Shown here piece by piece: positions 1-6,279 of a DNA stretch of 29,608 nt. Location: contig JBJDYT010000023.1 of NCBI GenBank assembly GCA_051867635.1, positions 1 to 29,608 of the forward strand, read 5' to 3'. Both the position numbers and the translations under genes were made by a program. The notes beneath the pieces were generated by a model. That model ran no database searches. It was not told the DNA's origin and saw nothing but the letters and a program-made list of their open reading frames with translations. The stretch's first letter is position 1. Each line of letters opens with the position of its first letter. The stretch comes from RGIG5472 sp051867635 (GTDB lineage: Bacteria; Bacillota; Clostridia; Oscillospirales; Oscillospiraceae).

Positions 1-146
1 AGGCCCAGGGACGCGCCCTGATCGTTGCCCCGGATGATACATGCGGTCTGGAAACTCTGTCTAAGGATAAGGCTGCGCTGAAGCGGTTTTATGAAAAGGG
101 ATACCAGGACGCACAGGCGATACCGGTATTTATGAAAGAACGCTGA
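1..146 (+). CDS. patatin-like phospholipase, C-terminal fragment (cut by window start)
   Basis: The frame beginning at base 3 is open to a TGA at 144-146 and encodes about 47 residues. It contains PDDTCG, then a stretch with LSKDKAALKRFYEKGYQDA, ending in FMKER. This resembles the C-terminal tail of bacterial patatin-like (RssA/YjjU-type) serine lipases, where an 'L..D...L..LY..GY.DA' helix closes the domain. The catalytic Ser and Asp lie upstream of the window, so activity cannot be judged. Family assignment rests on this short tail and is moderately sure. A decayed recombinase tail follows 34 bases after the stop. Confidence 0.6.
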   Translation, partial: AQGRALIVAPDDTCGLETLSKDKAALKRFYEKGYQDAQAIPVFMKER

Positions 147-180
147 TTCGGCAAGGCCCCACTCCGCGGGGCAAATACTT

Positions 181-545
181 TTGGCAGAAAACTGCCCTTA
201 CCCGGTTCGTTCTGACCGGCGCAAGCACGGCAGATCCCTGTCCGGCAGCTGCACGGAGGAACAGTCTGCACTCAAGGCGGAGATTTCAAAGAAAGAGCCG
301 GCGATCCAAGGCCTGCGGGACCAGATATCCGGCGCCGGCAGCTTCATCTCCAAGGCCAGGCGATGCACGGACATTACGGAACAGCTGCCGGAACCGCAGC
401 GGCTGTTCATCCGGAAGGCCGTGGCCCGCGAAAAAGGCGTGAAATGGTCTAAACACGCGCTGCAGACCGTGGAGACCTGCTACGCCGGCATCGGTTATGC
501 AGGGAACATCGATGGCACGCAGATCCAGCGGGAAAACACAGCAGA
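181..545 (+). pseudogene. remnant of a large serine recombinase C-terminus (DUF4368-like)
   Basis: The translated frame from 181 carries a recognisable but eroded copy of the C-terminal region of transposon-type large serine recombinases. First comes 'SLSG.CTEEQSALKAEI', like the helical linker that follows the zinc ribbon. Then 'FISKARRCTDITE', 'PEPQRLFIRKAV', 'REKGVKWSKHALQTVE' and 'YAGIGYAGNI' match the usual 'FI..ARRYTDI.EL..E.L..FI.KIVVHE...KWSKH..QTVEI.Y..IG' pattern. The catalytic Ser domain, the recombinase domain and the zinc ribbon are missing, no proper start exists, and the frame runs on past the homology without a stop. The frame stays open downstream only by chance, on the strand opposite the DUF2812 gene. 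I read this as the 3' scar of a lost or decayed integrated element. The relationship is judged by eye from family pattern knowledge. Confidence 0.6.
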
Positions 546-670
546 CACCCCAGCGGCAGAAAGACCCCGGGGGCATCGTAAACACGATGACCCTCCGGGG
601 TTTCGGACACCATCCAACACGTCCCTGTTCGGGAACGGCAAAACGGGTCCTCTTTTTGCTGCCGCTGTAA

Positions 671-713
671 GGCGGACGCTCCCGCCTGAAAGCCGCGGGA
701 GCGCCCGCCTTTT
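671..713. terminator. hairpin terminator between the recombinase scar and the DUF2812 gene
   Basis: A 15-bp stem (671-685 with 695-709, one A/C mismatch) is closed by a 9-nt loop and followed by TTTT at 710-713 in plus orientation. It lies 15 bases beyond the stop of the minus-strand DUF2812 gene, so it may also end that transcript, although the minus side has no good U-run. Confidence 0.55.
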
Positions 714-727
714 ATGTACCGGCCAGG

Positions 728-1897
728 CTACATCCGCTCCTGGAAGGCCGGGAGGAAGGAGAGCAGCTCCGCCTCCCCCAGGTATGTCACCTGCCAGACC
801 CGCCGGCCGCTGCAAAGCAGCAGCCGCTGGCACTCGTCCTCCGCGGTCCAGACCGCGCCCTCCTCCACCGTCTCCCAGACGCGGTCCTCCTTCTCCGTGC
901 GCAGCAGCTCCGCCAGCGCCCGGGCCATGCCCGCCGTCAGGCAGTCGTAGGTATCCACTCTGTAATAGGCCTCCTGCTCCACCTCCACCATGTGAGACCC
1001 TTCATAGTAGGGATGGAGTTCGTAATGCTGCTCCAAAGACGTGCGGGACACCAGCAGGTCGCGTCTGACGCCGTAGCCGTTGATGCAGGAAAAGTCCCTG
1101 CCGCTCTCCCAGTAGGCCCCCAGCCGGTCCGGGTCATTGTGGATCGCCAGGACCTCCGTCAGTTCCCCGTAGGCGGCGGGGTCTATCTCCGCCAGGGTGG
1201 GAACGGGCAGCTCCTCCGGCGGCGTTTTGTTCAGCTGCTGAAACAGCATGCCCTGCGCCTTGTACAGGCAGAGCATACCGACTACCAGGCAGGCCATGGC
1301 GAGCCAGTACGGCCGCAGGGGCAGCAGGGTCCGCTTCGTCTGCACGCCGCGCTTGAAGCGCTGCGCCAAAACCACGTTTCGGATCACCTGCGCCGCAAAA
1401 AAGAGCGGGCAAAGCGCCAGCAGCAGCGGCCCCCAGGTGCCGTAGCAGGCCGCCGCCCAAAGCGGCCCCCGCAGCAGTATGCCGTACAGCAGGATGTACA
1501 CCACGAACAGGGGGAGCAGAAACGCCAGCGTGCGCCCCAGCGCCAGCTGCTTGCGGTAGATCTGCTTCACGTCCTCCGCCAGCAGGCCCTCCTCCGTGTG
1601 CAGCTCGGGGGCCTCCGGGTCCTCCGTGCGGAAAACGAAATAGTCGTTGCGGATATTGGTGACATACTCCCAGCCCATCTCTTTGTACAGCTCCTGCTGC
1701 TCCGGCTCCGGGGCAAAAAAGCGGTGGGCAAATTCCAGGCGGTAGCGCACCGTTTTCCTCTCGCCCCGTTCAAAGGCGGCGAGGCCCAGCCGGCAGTCGA
1801 TGAAATGCAGGCCCTGGGCGGCCTTCCGCTCCAGCCACTGCTCCGTCTCATGGTATTGGGACACCTCATAGGGCATCCAGCGTCTGACACGTTTCAT
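728..1897 (-). CDS. DUF2812 domain-containing membrane protein
   Basis: A 389-residue protein starting MKRVRRWMPYE. Its N-terminal ~110 residues match the DUF2812 pattern: a short 'ETEQWLERKAAQGLHF' helix, 'YRLEF', and 'EMGWEYV...YFVFR'. About three hydrophobic segments follow near residues 122-140, 145-168 and 197-212, then a C-terminal soluble part. The family has no established biochemical role; it is typically encoded directly after a PadR regulator. Here it overlaps the PadR gene by 4 bases (ATGA), implying translational coupling and one transcript. Membrane location is inferred from hydrophobicity. The hairpin at 671-713 closes the unit. Confidence 0.8.
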   Translation of the reverse strand: MKRVRRWMPYEVSQYHETEQWLERKAAQGLHFIDCRLGLAAFERGERKTVRYRLEFAHRFFAPEPEQQELYKEMGWEYVTNIRNDYFVFRTEDPEAPELHTEEGLLAEDVKQIYRKQLALGRTLAFLLPLFVVYILLYGILLRGPLWAAACYGTWGPLLLALCPLFFAAQVIRNVVLAQRFKRGVQTKRTLLPLRPYWLAMACLVVGMLCLYKAQGMLFQQLNKTPPEELPVPTLAEIDPAAYGELTEVLAIHNDPDRLGAYWESGRDFSCINGYGVRRDLLVSRTSLEQHYELHPYYEGSHMVEVEQEAYYRVDTYDCLTAGMARALAELLRTEKEDRVWETVEEGAVWTAEDECQRLLLCSGRRVWQVTYLGEAELLSFLPAFQERM

Positions 1898-2205
1898 GCT
1901 TCTCCCTCCTCCGCGTCGGCGATGCAGCGCCTGAGGCGCCGCAGCTCGCCCTCATACAGCTCCCCTCCCGCCTCCGTCAGGCGGTAGGTCCGGCGGCGGC
2001 CCTCCGCCGCCCGCTCCTCGATGAGCCCCTCCTCCAGAAACTTCGCCAGGATGGCGTACAGGGTGCCGGGGCCGATGCGGACCTGTCCCCCGGACCGCTG
2101 CCGGGCAAAGTCCGCGATCTCCACGCCGCAGCGCTCGCCCCCCCGCAGCGCCATCAGCACATAGAACATGGCCTCCGAAAGCGTCTCCAGCGGCCGCTTC
2201 GGCAT
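1894..2205 (-). CDS. PadR-family transcriptional regulator
   Basis: A 103-residue winged-helix protein. The start at 2205 has a GGAGGGG Shine-Dalgarno. 'MFYVLMALRGGERCGVEIADF' and 'RIGPGTLYAILAKFLEEGLIEE' are the PadR HTH and wing signature (G-P-G-T-L-Y-x-x-L), followed by 'R.TYRLTEAGGELY'. It belongs to the short (subfamily 2) PadR group, which dimerises through the C-terminal helix and usually represses its own operon. Its gene overlaps the DUF2812 gene by four bases, and a perfect inverted repeat lies over its promoter, so autorepression is likely. The inducing signal cannot be read from the sequence. Confidence 0.92.
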   Translation of the reverse strand: MPKRPLETLSEAMFYVLMALRGGERCGVEIADFARQRSGGQVRIGPGTLYAILAKFLEEGLIEERAAEGRRRTYRLTEAGGELYEGELRRLRRCIADAEEGEA

Positions 2206-2230
2206 GGGTGACCCCTCCCCTCTCCGCAGA

Positions 2231-2275
2231 AATATCGTCTAACGATATTGTAGGGCGCGCGGCAGCGCTTGTCAA
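2231..2275 (-). promoter_or_regulatory. padR promoter with overlapping palindromic operator
   Basis: On the minus strand there is TTGACA (2270-2275), a 17-bp spacer, and TACAAT (2247-2252). Overlapping the -10 and start region is a perfect 8+3+8 inverted repeat AATATCGT-CTA-ACGATATT (2231-2249). Position and symmetry fit a PadR autoregulatory operator. The promoter is read directly; the regulator assignment is inferred from adjacency. Confidence 0.8.
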
Positions 2276-2307
2276 GAGCCCTCCCGGCGCGGTCAGGCAA
2301 GAAAGAA

Positions 2308-2333
2308 AAAAGACAGCCGGTCGGCTGTCTTTT
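2308..2333. terminator. bidirectional hairpin terminator
   Basis: A perfect 12-bp stem AAAAGACAGCCG / CGGCTGTCTTTT with a 2-nt nominal loop, giving an A-run on one side and a T-run on the other. It can terminate in both directions. It sits between the padR promoter and the degenerate minus-strand ORF. Confidence 0.65.
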
Positions 2334-2560
2334 GCTTCAGGGAACGCGGCGGCCGGCTCACCCCCTCCCAGGCCAGGGGGAAATGGGCCCTGATAAACAG
2401 GCTCGAAGATGGCCCGGACATTGCCCTCGTTCAGTTCCAGCGGAGTAAAGGATTTCAGAATTTCTTCCTTTGCTGCCCTTGCCTTATTCAGATTAAACCC
2501 CACAACGCAAGCCCCCTCAAGCGCCTTCAGCGGCGCTGCCATTTTGGATAGTCTCATCAT
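2334..2560 (-). pseudogene. unrecognised truncated ORF beside the tRNA-Leu cluster
   Basis: From ATG codons at 2560 and 2557 the minus strand reads MMRLSKMAAPLKALEG, then 'VVGFNLNKARAAKEEI' and 'FTPLELNEGNVRAIFE'. The peptide composition looks protein-like for about 55 residues, and the region is less GC-rich than its surroundings. The frame then runs with no stop through the hairpin at 2308-2333 into the padR region, so the original 3' end is missing. I do not recognise the family. It could be a remnant of an element that inserted next to the tRNA genes, or chance coding. No convincing RBS is present. Confidence 0.25.
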
Positions 2561-2615
2561 ACCGCCTTTTCCCGCCCTTTGCAAGGCGGGAAGCCCGGCG
2601 CCGCGCCGGCGGGGC

Positions 2616-2646
2616 AAAAAAAGAGCCAGCCTTTCGGCTGTCTCTT
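2616..2646 (-). terminator. terminator of the tRNA-Leu operon
   Basis: Reading the minus strand just past the last tRNA: an AGAGxCAGCC stem, a GAAA loop, GGCTGxCTCT, then seven Ts. One mismatch interrupts the stem. It ends the three-tRNA transcript. Confidence 0.75.
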
Positions 2647-2647
2647 T

Positions 2648-2735
2648 TGGTGCGCGAGGCGGGACTTGAACCCGCACGTCCGTGAAGGACACTAGAACCT
2701 GAATCTAGCGAGTCTGCCAATTCCACCACTCGCGC
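2648..2735 (-). tRNA. tRNA-Leu (CAG), copy 2
   Basis: A class II tRNA with a 7-bp acceptor (GCGCGAG/CTCGCGC), encoded CCA (2648-2650), anticodon stem CTAGA/TCTAG with loop TTCAGGT giving anticodon CAG, a long variable arm, and T-arm GCGGG-TTCAAGT-CCCGC. It appears identical to the copy at 2792-2879. It is the last gene of a three-tRNA unit. Confidence 0.95.
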
Positions 2736-2791
2736 GTCTTTGTATTCACTTTTTCGGAAGGAAAGCGCCGCTCCGCCTTTTTTAAAAAAGG

Positions 2792-2879
2792 TGGTGCGCG
2801 AGGCGGGACTTGAACCCGCACGTCCGTGAAGGACACTAGAACCTGAATCTAGCGAGTCTGCCAATTCCACCACTCGCGC
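2792..2879 (-). tRNA. tRNA-Leu (CAG), copy 1
   Basis: It has the same structure and, as far as I can align by eye, the same sequence as the copy at 2648-2735, including the encoded CCA (2792-2794). It decodes CUG, a codon heavily used in the genes of this window. The middle gene of the tRNA-Leu operon. Confidence 0.95.
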
Positions 2880-2914
2880 ATCTCTTAACCCTTCCGGCGC
2901 CCCATCGAACAAGA

Positions 2915-3001
2915 TGGTGCGGATGGCGGGACTTGAACCCGCACGTCCTTACGAACACTAGCACCTCAAGCTAGCCTGTCTGCCAATTCCAGCACACCCG
3001 C
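2915..3001 (-). tRNA. tRNA-Leu (GAG)
   Basis: Acceptor GCGGGTG/CATCCGC (one G-U pair), encoded CCA (2915-2917), anticodon stem CTAGC/GCTAG with loop TTGAGGT giving anticodon GAG, a long variable arm, and a standard T-arm. It reads CUC/CUU. It is the first gene after the promoter at 3034-3062. Confidence 0.95.
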
Positions 3002-3033
3002 AAATCCTCTTCAACGGAAGGACCGCAAGGATG

Positions 3034-3062
3034 ATTATATGAAATCCGCCGCCGTTTGTCAA
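3034..3062 (-). promoter_or_regulatory. strong sigma-A promoter of the tRNA-Leu operon
   Basis: Minus strand: TTGACA (3057-3062), exactly 17 bp, TATAAT (3034-3039). Both boxes are consensus, as expected for a stable-RNA promoter. The first tRNA begins 33 bases downstream of the -10 box. Confidence 0.9.
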
Positions 3063-3094
3063 CTGTTTTTTCCGCTTTTTGGGGGATTCTTTTC

Positions 3095-3817
3095 TCAGCG
3101 CAGCTGCCCCAGCACCTCGCCGATGGGGTCCGTGATAACGAGGTCCGCCCCCAGCTCCGCCGGCGCGGCGCTCTTGTTGATGACCACCAGGTGCCTGCCG
3201 CGGAAATAGCGCACCAGCCCCGCCGCCGGGTACACCGCCAGCGACGTGCCGCCCACCAGCAGCAGATCCGCCCGGCTGATATGGGTCACCGCACTCTGCA
3301 GCACCTCCTGGTCCAGGCCCTCCTCGTACAGCACCACGTCCGGCTTCACCGGGCCGCCGCAGGCGCAGCGGGGCACACCCTCGCTCTCCAGCACCGTCTC
3401 CAGCCCGTAGAAGCGGCCGCAGCGCTCGCAGTAGTTCCGCAGCACGCTGCCGTGCAGCTCCAGCACCGTCCGGCTTCCCGCCGCCTGATGCAGCCCGTCG
3501 ATGTTCTGGGTCACCACCGCCTTCAGCTTTCCCTGCGCCTCCAGCTCCGCCAGCTTCCGGTGGGCGGCGTTGGGCTTGGCCTCGGGATGGAGGATCTTGT
3601 CACGGTAAAAGCGGTAGAACTCCTCCCTCTTGTCAACGTAAAAGCTATGGCTTAAAATAGTCTCGGGAGGATAGTCGTATTTCTGGTGGTACAGCCCGTC
3701 CACGCTGCGGAAGTCCGGGATGCCGGACTCCGTGGAGACGCCCGCGCCGCCGAAAAAGACGATGTAATTGCTTTCCTCCACCATGCGCTGCAGCAGCGCG
3801 ACCTGTTCCTGAGACAT
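3095..3817 (-). CDS. NAD-dependent protein deacylase (Sir2 family)
   Basis: A 240-residue single-domain sirtuin. The reading frame is open further upstream, but the ATG at 3817 has a GGAGGG site and begins MSQEQVALL, directly before the Rossmann part. Motifs: GAGVSTESGIPDFR (24-37, NAD binding), TQNIDGLH (103-110), catalytic His122 in ELHGS, zinc-ribbon cysteines 130, 133, 151 and 153, and GGTSL (189-193). It removes acetyl (or other acyl) groups from protein lysines, consuming NAD and releasing O-acyl-ADP-ribose. Length and motifs are complete. It is transcribed divergently from the ArsC-like gene, with only 42 bases between the start codons. No macrodomain or lipoyl gene adjoins it, so it does not look like the lipoyl-linked SirTM class. 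Confidence 0.93.
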   Translation of the reverse strand: MSQEQVALLQRMVEESNYIVFFGGAGVSTESGIPDFRSVDGLYHQKYDYPPETILSHSFYVDKREEFYRFYRDKILHPEAKPNAAHRKLAELEAQGKLKAVVTQNIDGLHQAAGSRTVLELHGSVLRNYCERCGRFYGLETVLESEGVPRCACGGPVKPDVVLYEEGLDQEVLQSAVTHISRADLLLVGGTSLAVYPAAGLVRYFRGRHLVVINKSAAPAELGADLVITDPIGEVLGQLR

Positions 3818-3859
3818 AGGGGACCCTCCATTTCTTTTTTCTGCCAAAGGAGACGCAGT

Positions 3860-4195
3860 ATGAACATTCAGATCTTTGGCTCCTCCAAATCCTTCGACTC
3901 CAAAAAAGCGGAGCGCTGGTTCAAGGAGCGCCGCATCAAGTACCAGTATATCGACCTGCCCAGCAAGGGCCTCTCCCCCGGCGAATACCGCAGCATCCGC
4001 CAGAAGCTGAAGCCCGAGCAGCTCATCAACACCAAATGCCGGGCCTATGAGGAGCTGTACATGGCCTATATCACGCCGGAGGCGGCGGAGGCGAAGCTCC
4101 TGGAGCACCCGGAGCTGTTCAACGCCCCCATCGTCCGCAACGGCAGGGAGGCCACCGTGGGCTACTGCCCCGACGTCTGGAGCAAATGGGAATAA
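3860..4195 (+). CDS. ArsC/Spx-family thioredoxin-fold protein lacking the N-terminal catalytic Cys
   Basis: A 111-residue protein; the start at 3860 is preceded by AAGGAGA. The fold pattern is that of the ArsC/Spx/YffB family: 'IQIFGSSKSFDSKKAERWFKERRIKYQYIDL', 'LSPGEYRSI', and 'APIVRNGREATVGYCPDVW'. In reductases and in Spx the first loop carries a Cys (G-x-x-x-C), but here it reads GSSKS, so the redox Cys is Ser. Remaining Cys residues lie in 'NTKCRAYEEL' and near the C-terminus, outside the usual active site. The protein is therefore unlikely to be a classical arsenate reductase. A binding or regulatory role, or a different chemistry, is possible. It forms a single-gene unit with a strong terminator after it. 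Confidence 0.8.
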   Translation: MNIQIFGSSKSFDSKKAERWFKERRIKYQYIDLPSKGLSPGEYRSIRQKLKPEQLINTKCRAYEELYMAYITPEAAEAKLLEHPELFNAPIVRNGREATVGYCPDVWSKWE

Positions 4196-4202
4196 GTCTC
4201 AT

Positions 4203-4236
4203 GCGGGAAAAGGCAAGGCCTTTTCCCGCGTTTTTT
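4203..4236 (+). terminator. rho-independent terminator of the ArsC-like gene
   Basis: A perfect 12-bp stem GCGGGAAAAGGC / GCCTTTTCCCGC with an AAG loop, followed by G and six Ts (4231-4236), 7 bases after the stop codon. Confidence 0.9.
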
Positions 4237-4282
4237 CGTTCAGTGCCGCGCGGCGCATGGGGCAGCGCACAGGCAGAGAAAC

Positions 4283-5449
4283 TCACACATAGGCGCGGTC
4301 GATATGTACCACGGCAAAGCAGTTGCCCTCCATCCCCCGGACCAGGCGCTGGATCTGTTCCTTGGCCTCAGCCTCGCTCATGTCCAGGTCCACGGGCAGC
4401 ACCGCGTCGAAGAGCAGGTTCGTATGGGTGTCGCCGGGGACGATGCGGAAATCGTGGATGGTGACGCGCCCGTCGATGGTCTTCACCAGCCGCTCCGTCT
4501 CCTTGCGCAGGGCGGCCACCCGGGGGTCCGCCGTGACGATGGGGTCCATGTGGATGGTGGCCTCGCAGTGCAGCACCCGCCGCAGCTCGTTCTCCGCGTT
4601 GTCCACCTCGTCGTGGATGGCCAGGATGTCCATATGGGCCGGCACCTCCGCATGGAGGGACACCATGAGCCGGCCCGGGCCGTAATCGTGCACCACCAGG
4701 TCGTGGATGCCCACGATGTGGGGGTATTCCAGCACCACGCTCTGGATGGTGTGGACCAGCTCCTCGTCCGGGGCCTGCCCCAGCAGGGGGGAAATGGTGT
4801 CCCGGGCGGCGTTGTAGCCCGCAAAGAGGATGAAGCAGGCCACCACCAGCCCCGCGTAGCCGTCGATCTGCAGCGGGGTGAAGCCGCCCACCACGGTGGC
4901 CAGCAGCACCGCCGCGGTGGAGATGCAGTCGCTGAGACTGTCCACCGCCGTGGCGCTCATGGCGGTGGAGCGGATCTTCTGCCCGATGCGCCGGTTATAG
5001 GCGCTCATATAAAACTTCACGGCGACGGAGATAAGCAGCACCGCCACCGCCGCCCAGCTGAACAAAACCGGCTCCGGCTGGCGGATCTTCTGAAAAGAAG
5101 TCTTCAGCAGCTCAAAGCCCATGAGCAGGATCAGCATGGCCACCGCGAGGCCCGAGAGGTACTCCATCCGCCCGTGGCCGAAGGGATGGTCCGCGTCCGG
5201 CTTCTTCCCCGCCAGCTTGAAGCCCAGCATGGTCACCACGGAGCTGCCCGCGTCGGAGAGGTTGTTCAGCCCGTCCGCCACGATGGCGATGGAGCCCACG
5301 GCCAGGCCCGTCAGCACCTTTCCCAGGCACAGCAGCAGATTCAGCCCCACGCCCACGGCGCTGCAGAGCGTCCCGTAGGCCGTCCGTACCGCGGGGGACT
5401 GCACGTTTTCACAGTCCTTAATAAAATGTTTCGCAAGCCATTCTATCAT
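4283..5449 (-). CDS. cation diffusion facilitator (CDF) efflux transporter, probably Mn(II)
   Basis: A 388-residue CDF with six predicted TM helices and a long cytoplasmic C-terminal domain. TM2 carries 'IVADGLNNLSD' (N62-x3-D66) and TM5 carries 'AVDSLSD' (D170-x3-D174). The interhelix loop has the conserved HPFGHGR (88-94). An Asn/Asp-Asp-Asp site instead of the His-Asp sites of zinc CDFs points to manganese, as argued for MntE-type proteins; the length is also MntE-like. It would export divalent metal by proton antiport at the cytoplasmic membrane. The start at 5449 has an AAGGA site 8 bases upstream. It lies 21 bases after the zinc-ribbon gene and is probably in its operon. Metal specificity is inference. 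Confidence 0.9.
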   Translation of the reverse strand: MIEWLAKHFIKDCENVQSPAVRTAYGTLCSAVGVGLNLLLCLGKVLTGLAVGSIAIVADGLNNLSDAGSSVVTMLGFKLAGKKPDADHPFGHGRMEYLSGLAVAMLILLMGFELLKTSFQKIRQPEPVLFSWAAVAVLLISVAVKFYMSAYNRRIGQKIRSTAMSATAVDSLSDCISTAAVLLATVVGGFTPLQIDGYAGLVVACFILFAGYNAARDTISPLLGQAPDEELVHTIQSVVLEYPHIVGIHDLVVHDYGPGRLMVSLHAEVPAHMDILAIHDEVDNAENELRRVLHCEATIHMDPIVTADPRVAALRKETERLVKTIDGRVTIHDFRIVPGDTHTNLLFDAVLPVDLDMSEAEAKEQIQRLVRGMEGNCFAVVHIDRAYV

Positions 5450-5470
5450 AATAAAGGTCCTTCCCTTCTC

Positions 5471-6088
5471 TCAGGCCTTCCGCCCGGGGATCACCAGCCG
5501 CATATGGCAGCAGAGGCTGTCCAGGTCCTCGTCCGTGGCGGCGGGGATGCGGAGCTTCGTCCCGCAGTCGGCGCAGATCAGATCCACGCTGGCCCGGCCC
5601 ACCTCCATCCGCCAGCGGCGGCTGCCGCAGGCGCAGGTGACGCCGTCCTGCCGCGCCGCGATCTCCCGCAGCTCCGACAGCACCTCATACATGATCACAT
5701 TGTCGGAAAAGGCCTCCGGCTCCTCTTCGTCGCCGCGGCCCTTCTCCTTCTGCGCCAGCAGCTCCAGCTCCTTCAGCGAGCGGGCCACGCGCCCTTCCTC
5801 CCCCACGAAGCAGCAGAGCTGCCGGCAGTCCGGGCAGGCGAGGCCGATGCCGCTGCCTGACAGGAGCTGCTCCGCGCTGCACTCCGCCTGATGCTCCGCG
5901 CCGCAGACGCCGCAGGGCACGTAAAGCCGCGCGCGCTGCCCCTCCAGCTCCACCCGGAGCTCCGACCGGCCGCACTCGCAGGCGACGCGGGCGGCGGCCG
6001 CCTGCAGGGCGAAGACGCTGCGCCCCTCCATGACACTCTTGCCGCACTTGGGGCAGACGTATCCGAAATACCGCATTTGAGACTGCAT
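5471..6088 (-). CDS. multi-zinc-ribbon protein of unknown function
   Basis: A 205-residue protein starting at the ATG at 6088 (GGGAGAGA site upstream); the longer open frame to 6250 lacks an RBS. It contains paired cysteines at 12/15, 37/39, 59/62, 85/88, 152/154 and 172/175, each like half of a zinc knuckle ('CPKCG', 'CECG', 'CGVCG', 'CPDC', 'CACG', 'CADCG'). Pairs probably combine into two or three zinc ribbons separated by an acidic linker near 118-128 and a helix 'NVIMYEVLSELREI'. I do not recognise the family. No signal peptide or TM segment is seen, so it is probably cytosolic. It heads a likely operon with the CDF exporter. Confidence 0.75.
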   Translation of the reverse strand: MQSQMRYFGYVCPKCGKSVMEGRSVFALQAAAARVACECGRSELRVELEGQRARLYVPCGVCGAEHQAECSAEQLLSGSGIGLACPDCRQLCCFVGEEGRVARSLKELELLAQKEKGRGDEEEPEAFSDNVIMYEVLSELREIAARQDGVTCACGSRRWRMEVGRASVDLICADCGTKLRIPAATDEDLDSLCCHMRLVIPGRKA

Positions 6089-6176
6089 GGCGTCTCTCCC
6101 TTTCCTTTTGCCCGCCGGGGGCGGTTTCTTCCTGAAAACGGCGGAGCGTTCCCCCGCCGCACACAGCTTACCCAGC

Positions 6177-6205
6177 ATTATACTGCGTTTGCGCCGCCAT
6201 TTCCA
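6177..6205 (-). promoter_or_regulatory. sigma-A-like promoter for the zinc-ribbon/CDF operon
   Basis: Minus strand: TGGAAA (6200-6205), 17 bp, TATAAT (6177-6182). The -10 is consensus and the -35 matches 4 of 6. It is about 90 bases upstream of the zinc-ribbon start. The same TGGAAA-17-TATAAT combination recurs upstream of the M16 operon. Confidence 0.6.
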
Positions 6206-6214
6206 GTCCCTGCC

Positions 6215-6243
6215 GTATATTTTCTCCCCGGCAGGACAGACTA
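6215..6243 (+). promoter_or_regulatory. possible forespore sigma-F/G promoter of spoVAD
   Basis: GTATA at 6215-6219 and GGACAGACTA at 6234-6243 resemble the sigma-F/sigma-G boxes (GywTA and GGnrAnAnTw), but the spacer is 14 bp, slightly short. spoVA genes are expressed in the forespore under sigma-G in Bacillus. The call is by pattern and context only. Confidence 0.35.
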
Positions 6244-6279
6244 TGGGCAAATGTTTGAAGCGAAAGGCGGAATGATGCC

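Noticed and set aside
156..172. GCCCC/GGGGC hairpin after the patatin gene
   Set aside because: The stem is only 5 bp and the following A/T tract is poor, so it is too weak to call a terminator.
546..1068. Plus-strand continuation of the recombinase-like frame, Pro/Arg-rich
   Set aside because: Beyond about 545 the peptide loses any family pattern and most of it runs antisense to the well-supported DUF2812 gene.
2517..2912. A minus-strand ORF with a repeated peptide 'ARVVELADSLDSGSSVLHGRAGSSPASRT'
   Set aside because: It is a translation of the two identical tRNA-Leu genes and their spacers; the peptide repeat is a by-product of the tRNA duplication.
3095..3817. Membership of the sirtuin in a SirTM-macrodomain-lipoyl system with the lipoate operon
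   Set aside because: It is about 17 kb away, has an ordinary single-domain bacterial Sir2 sequence, and no macrodomain gene is present.
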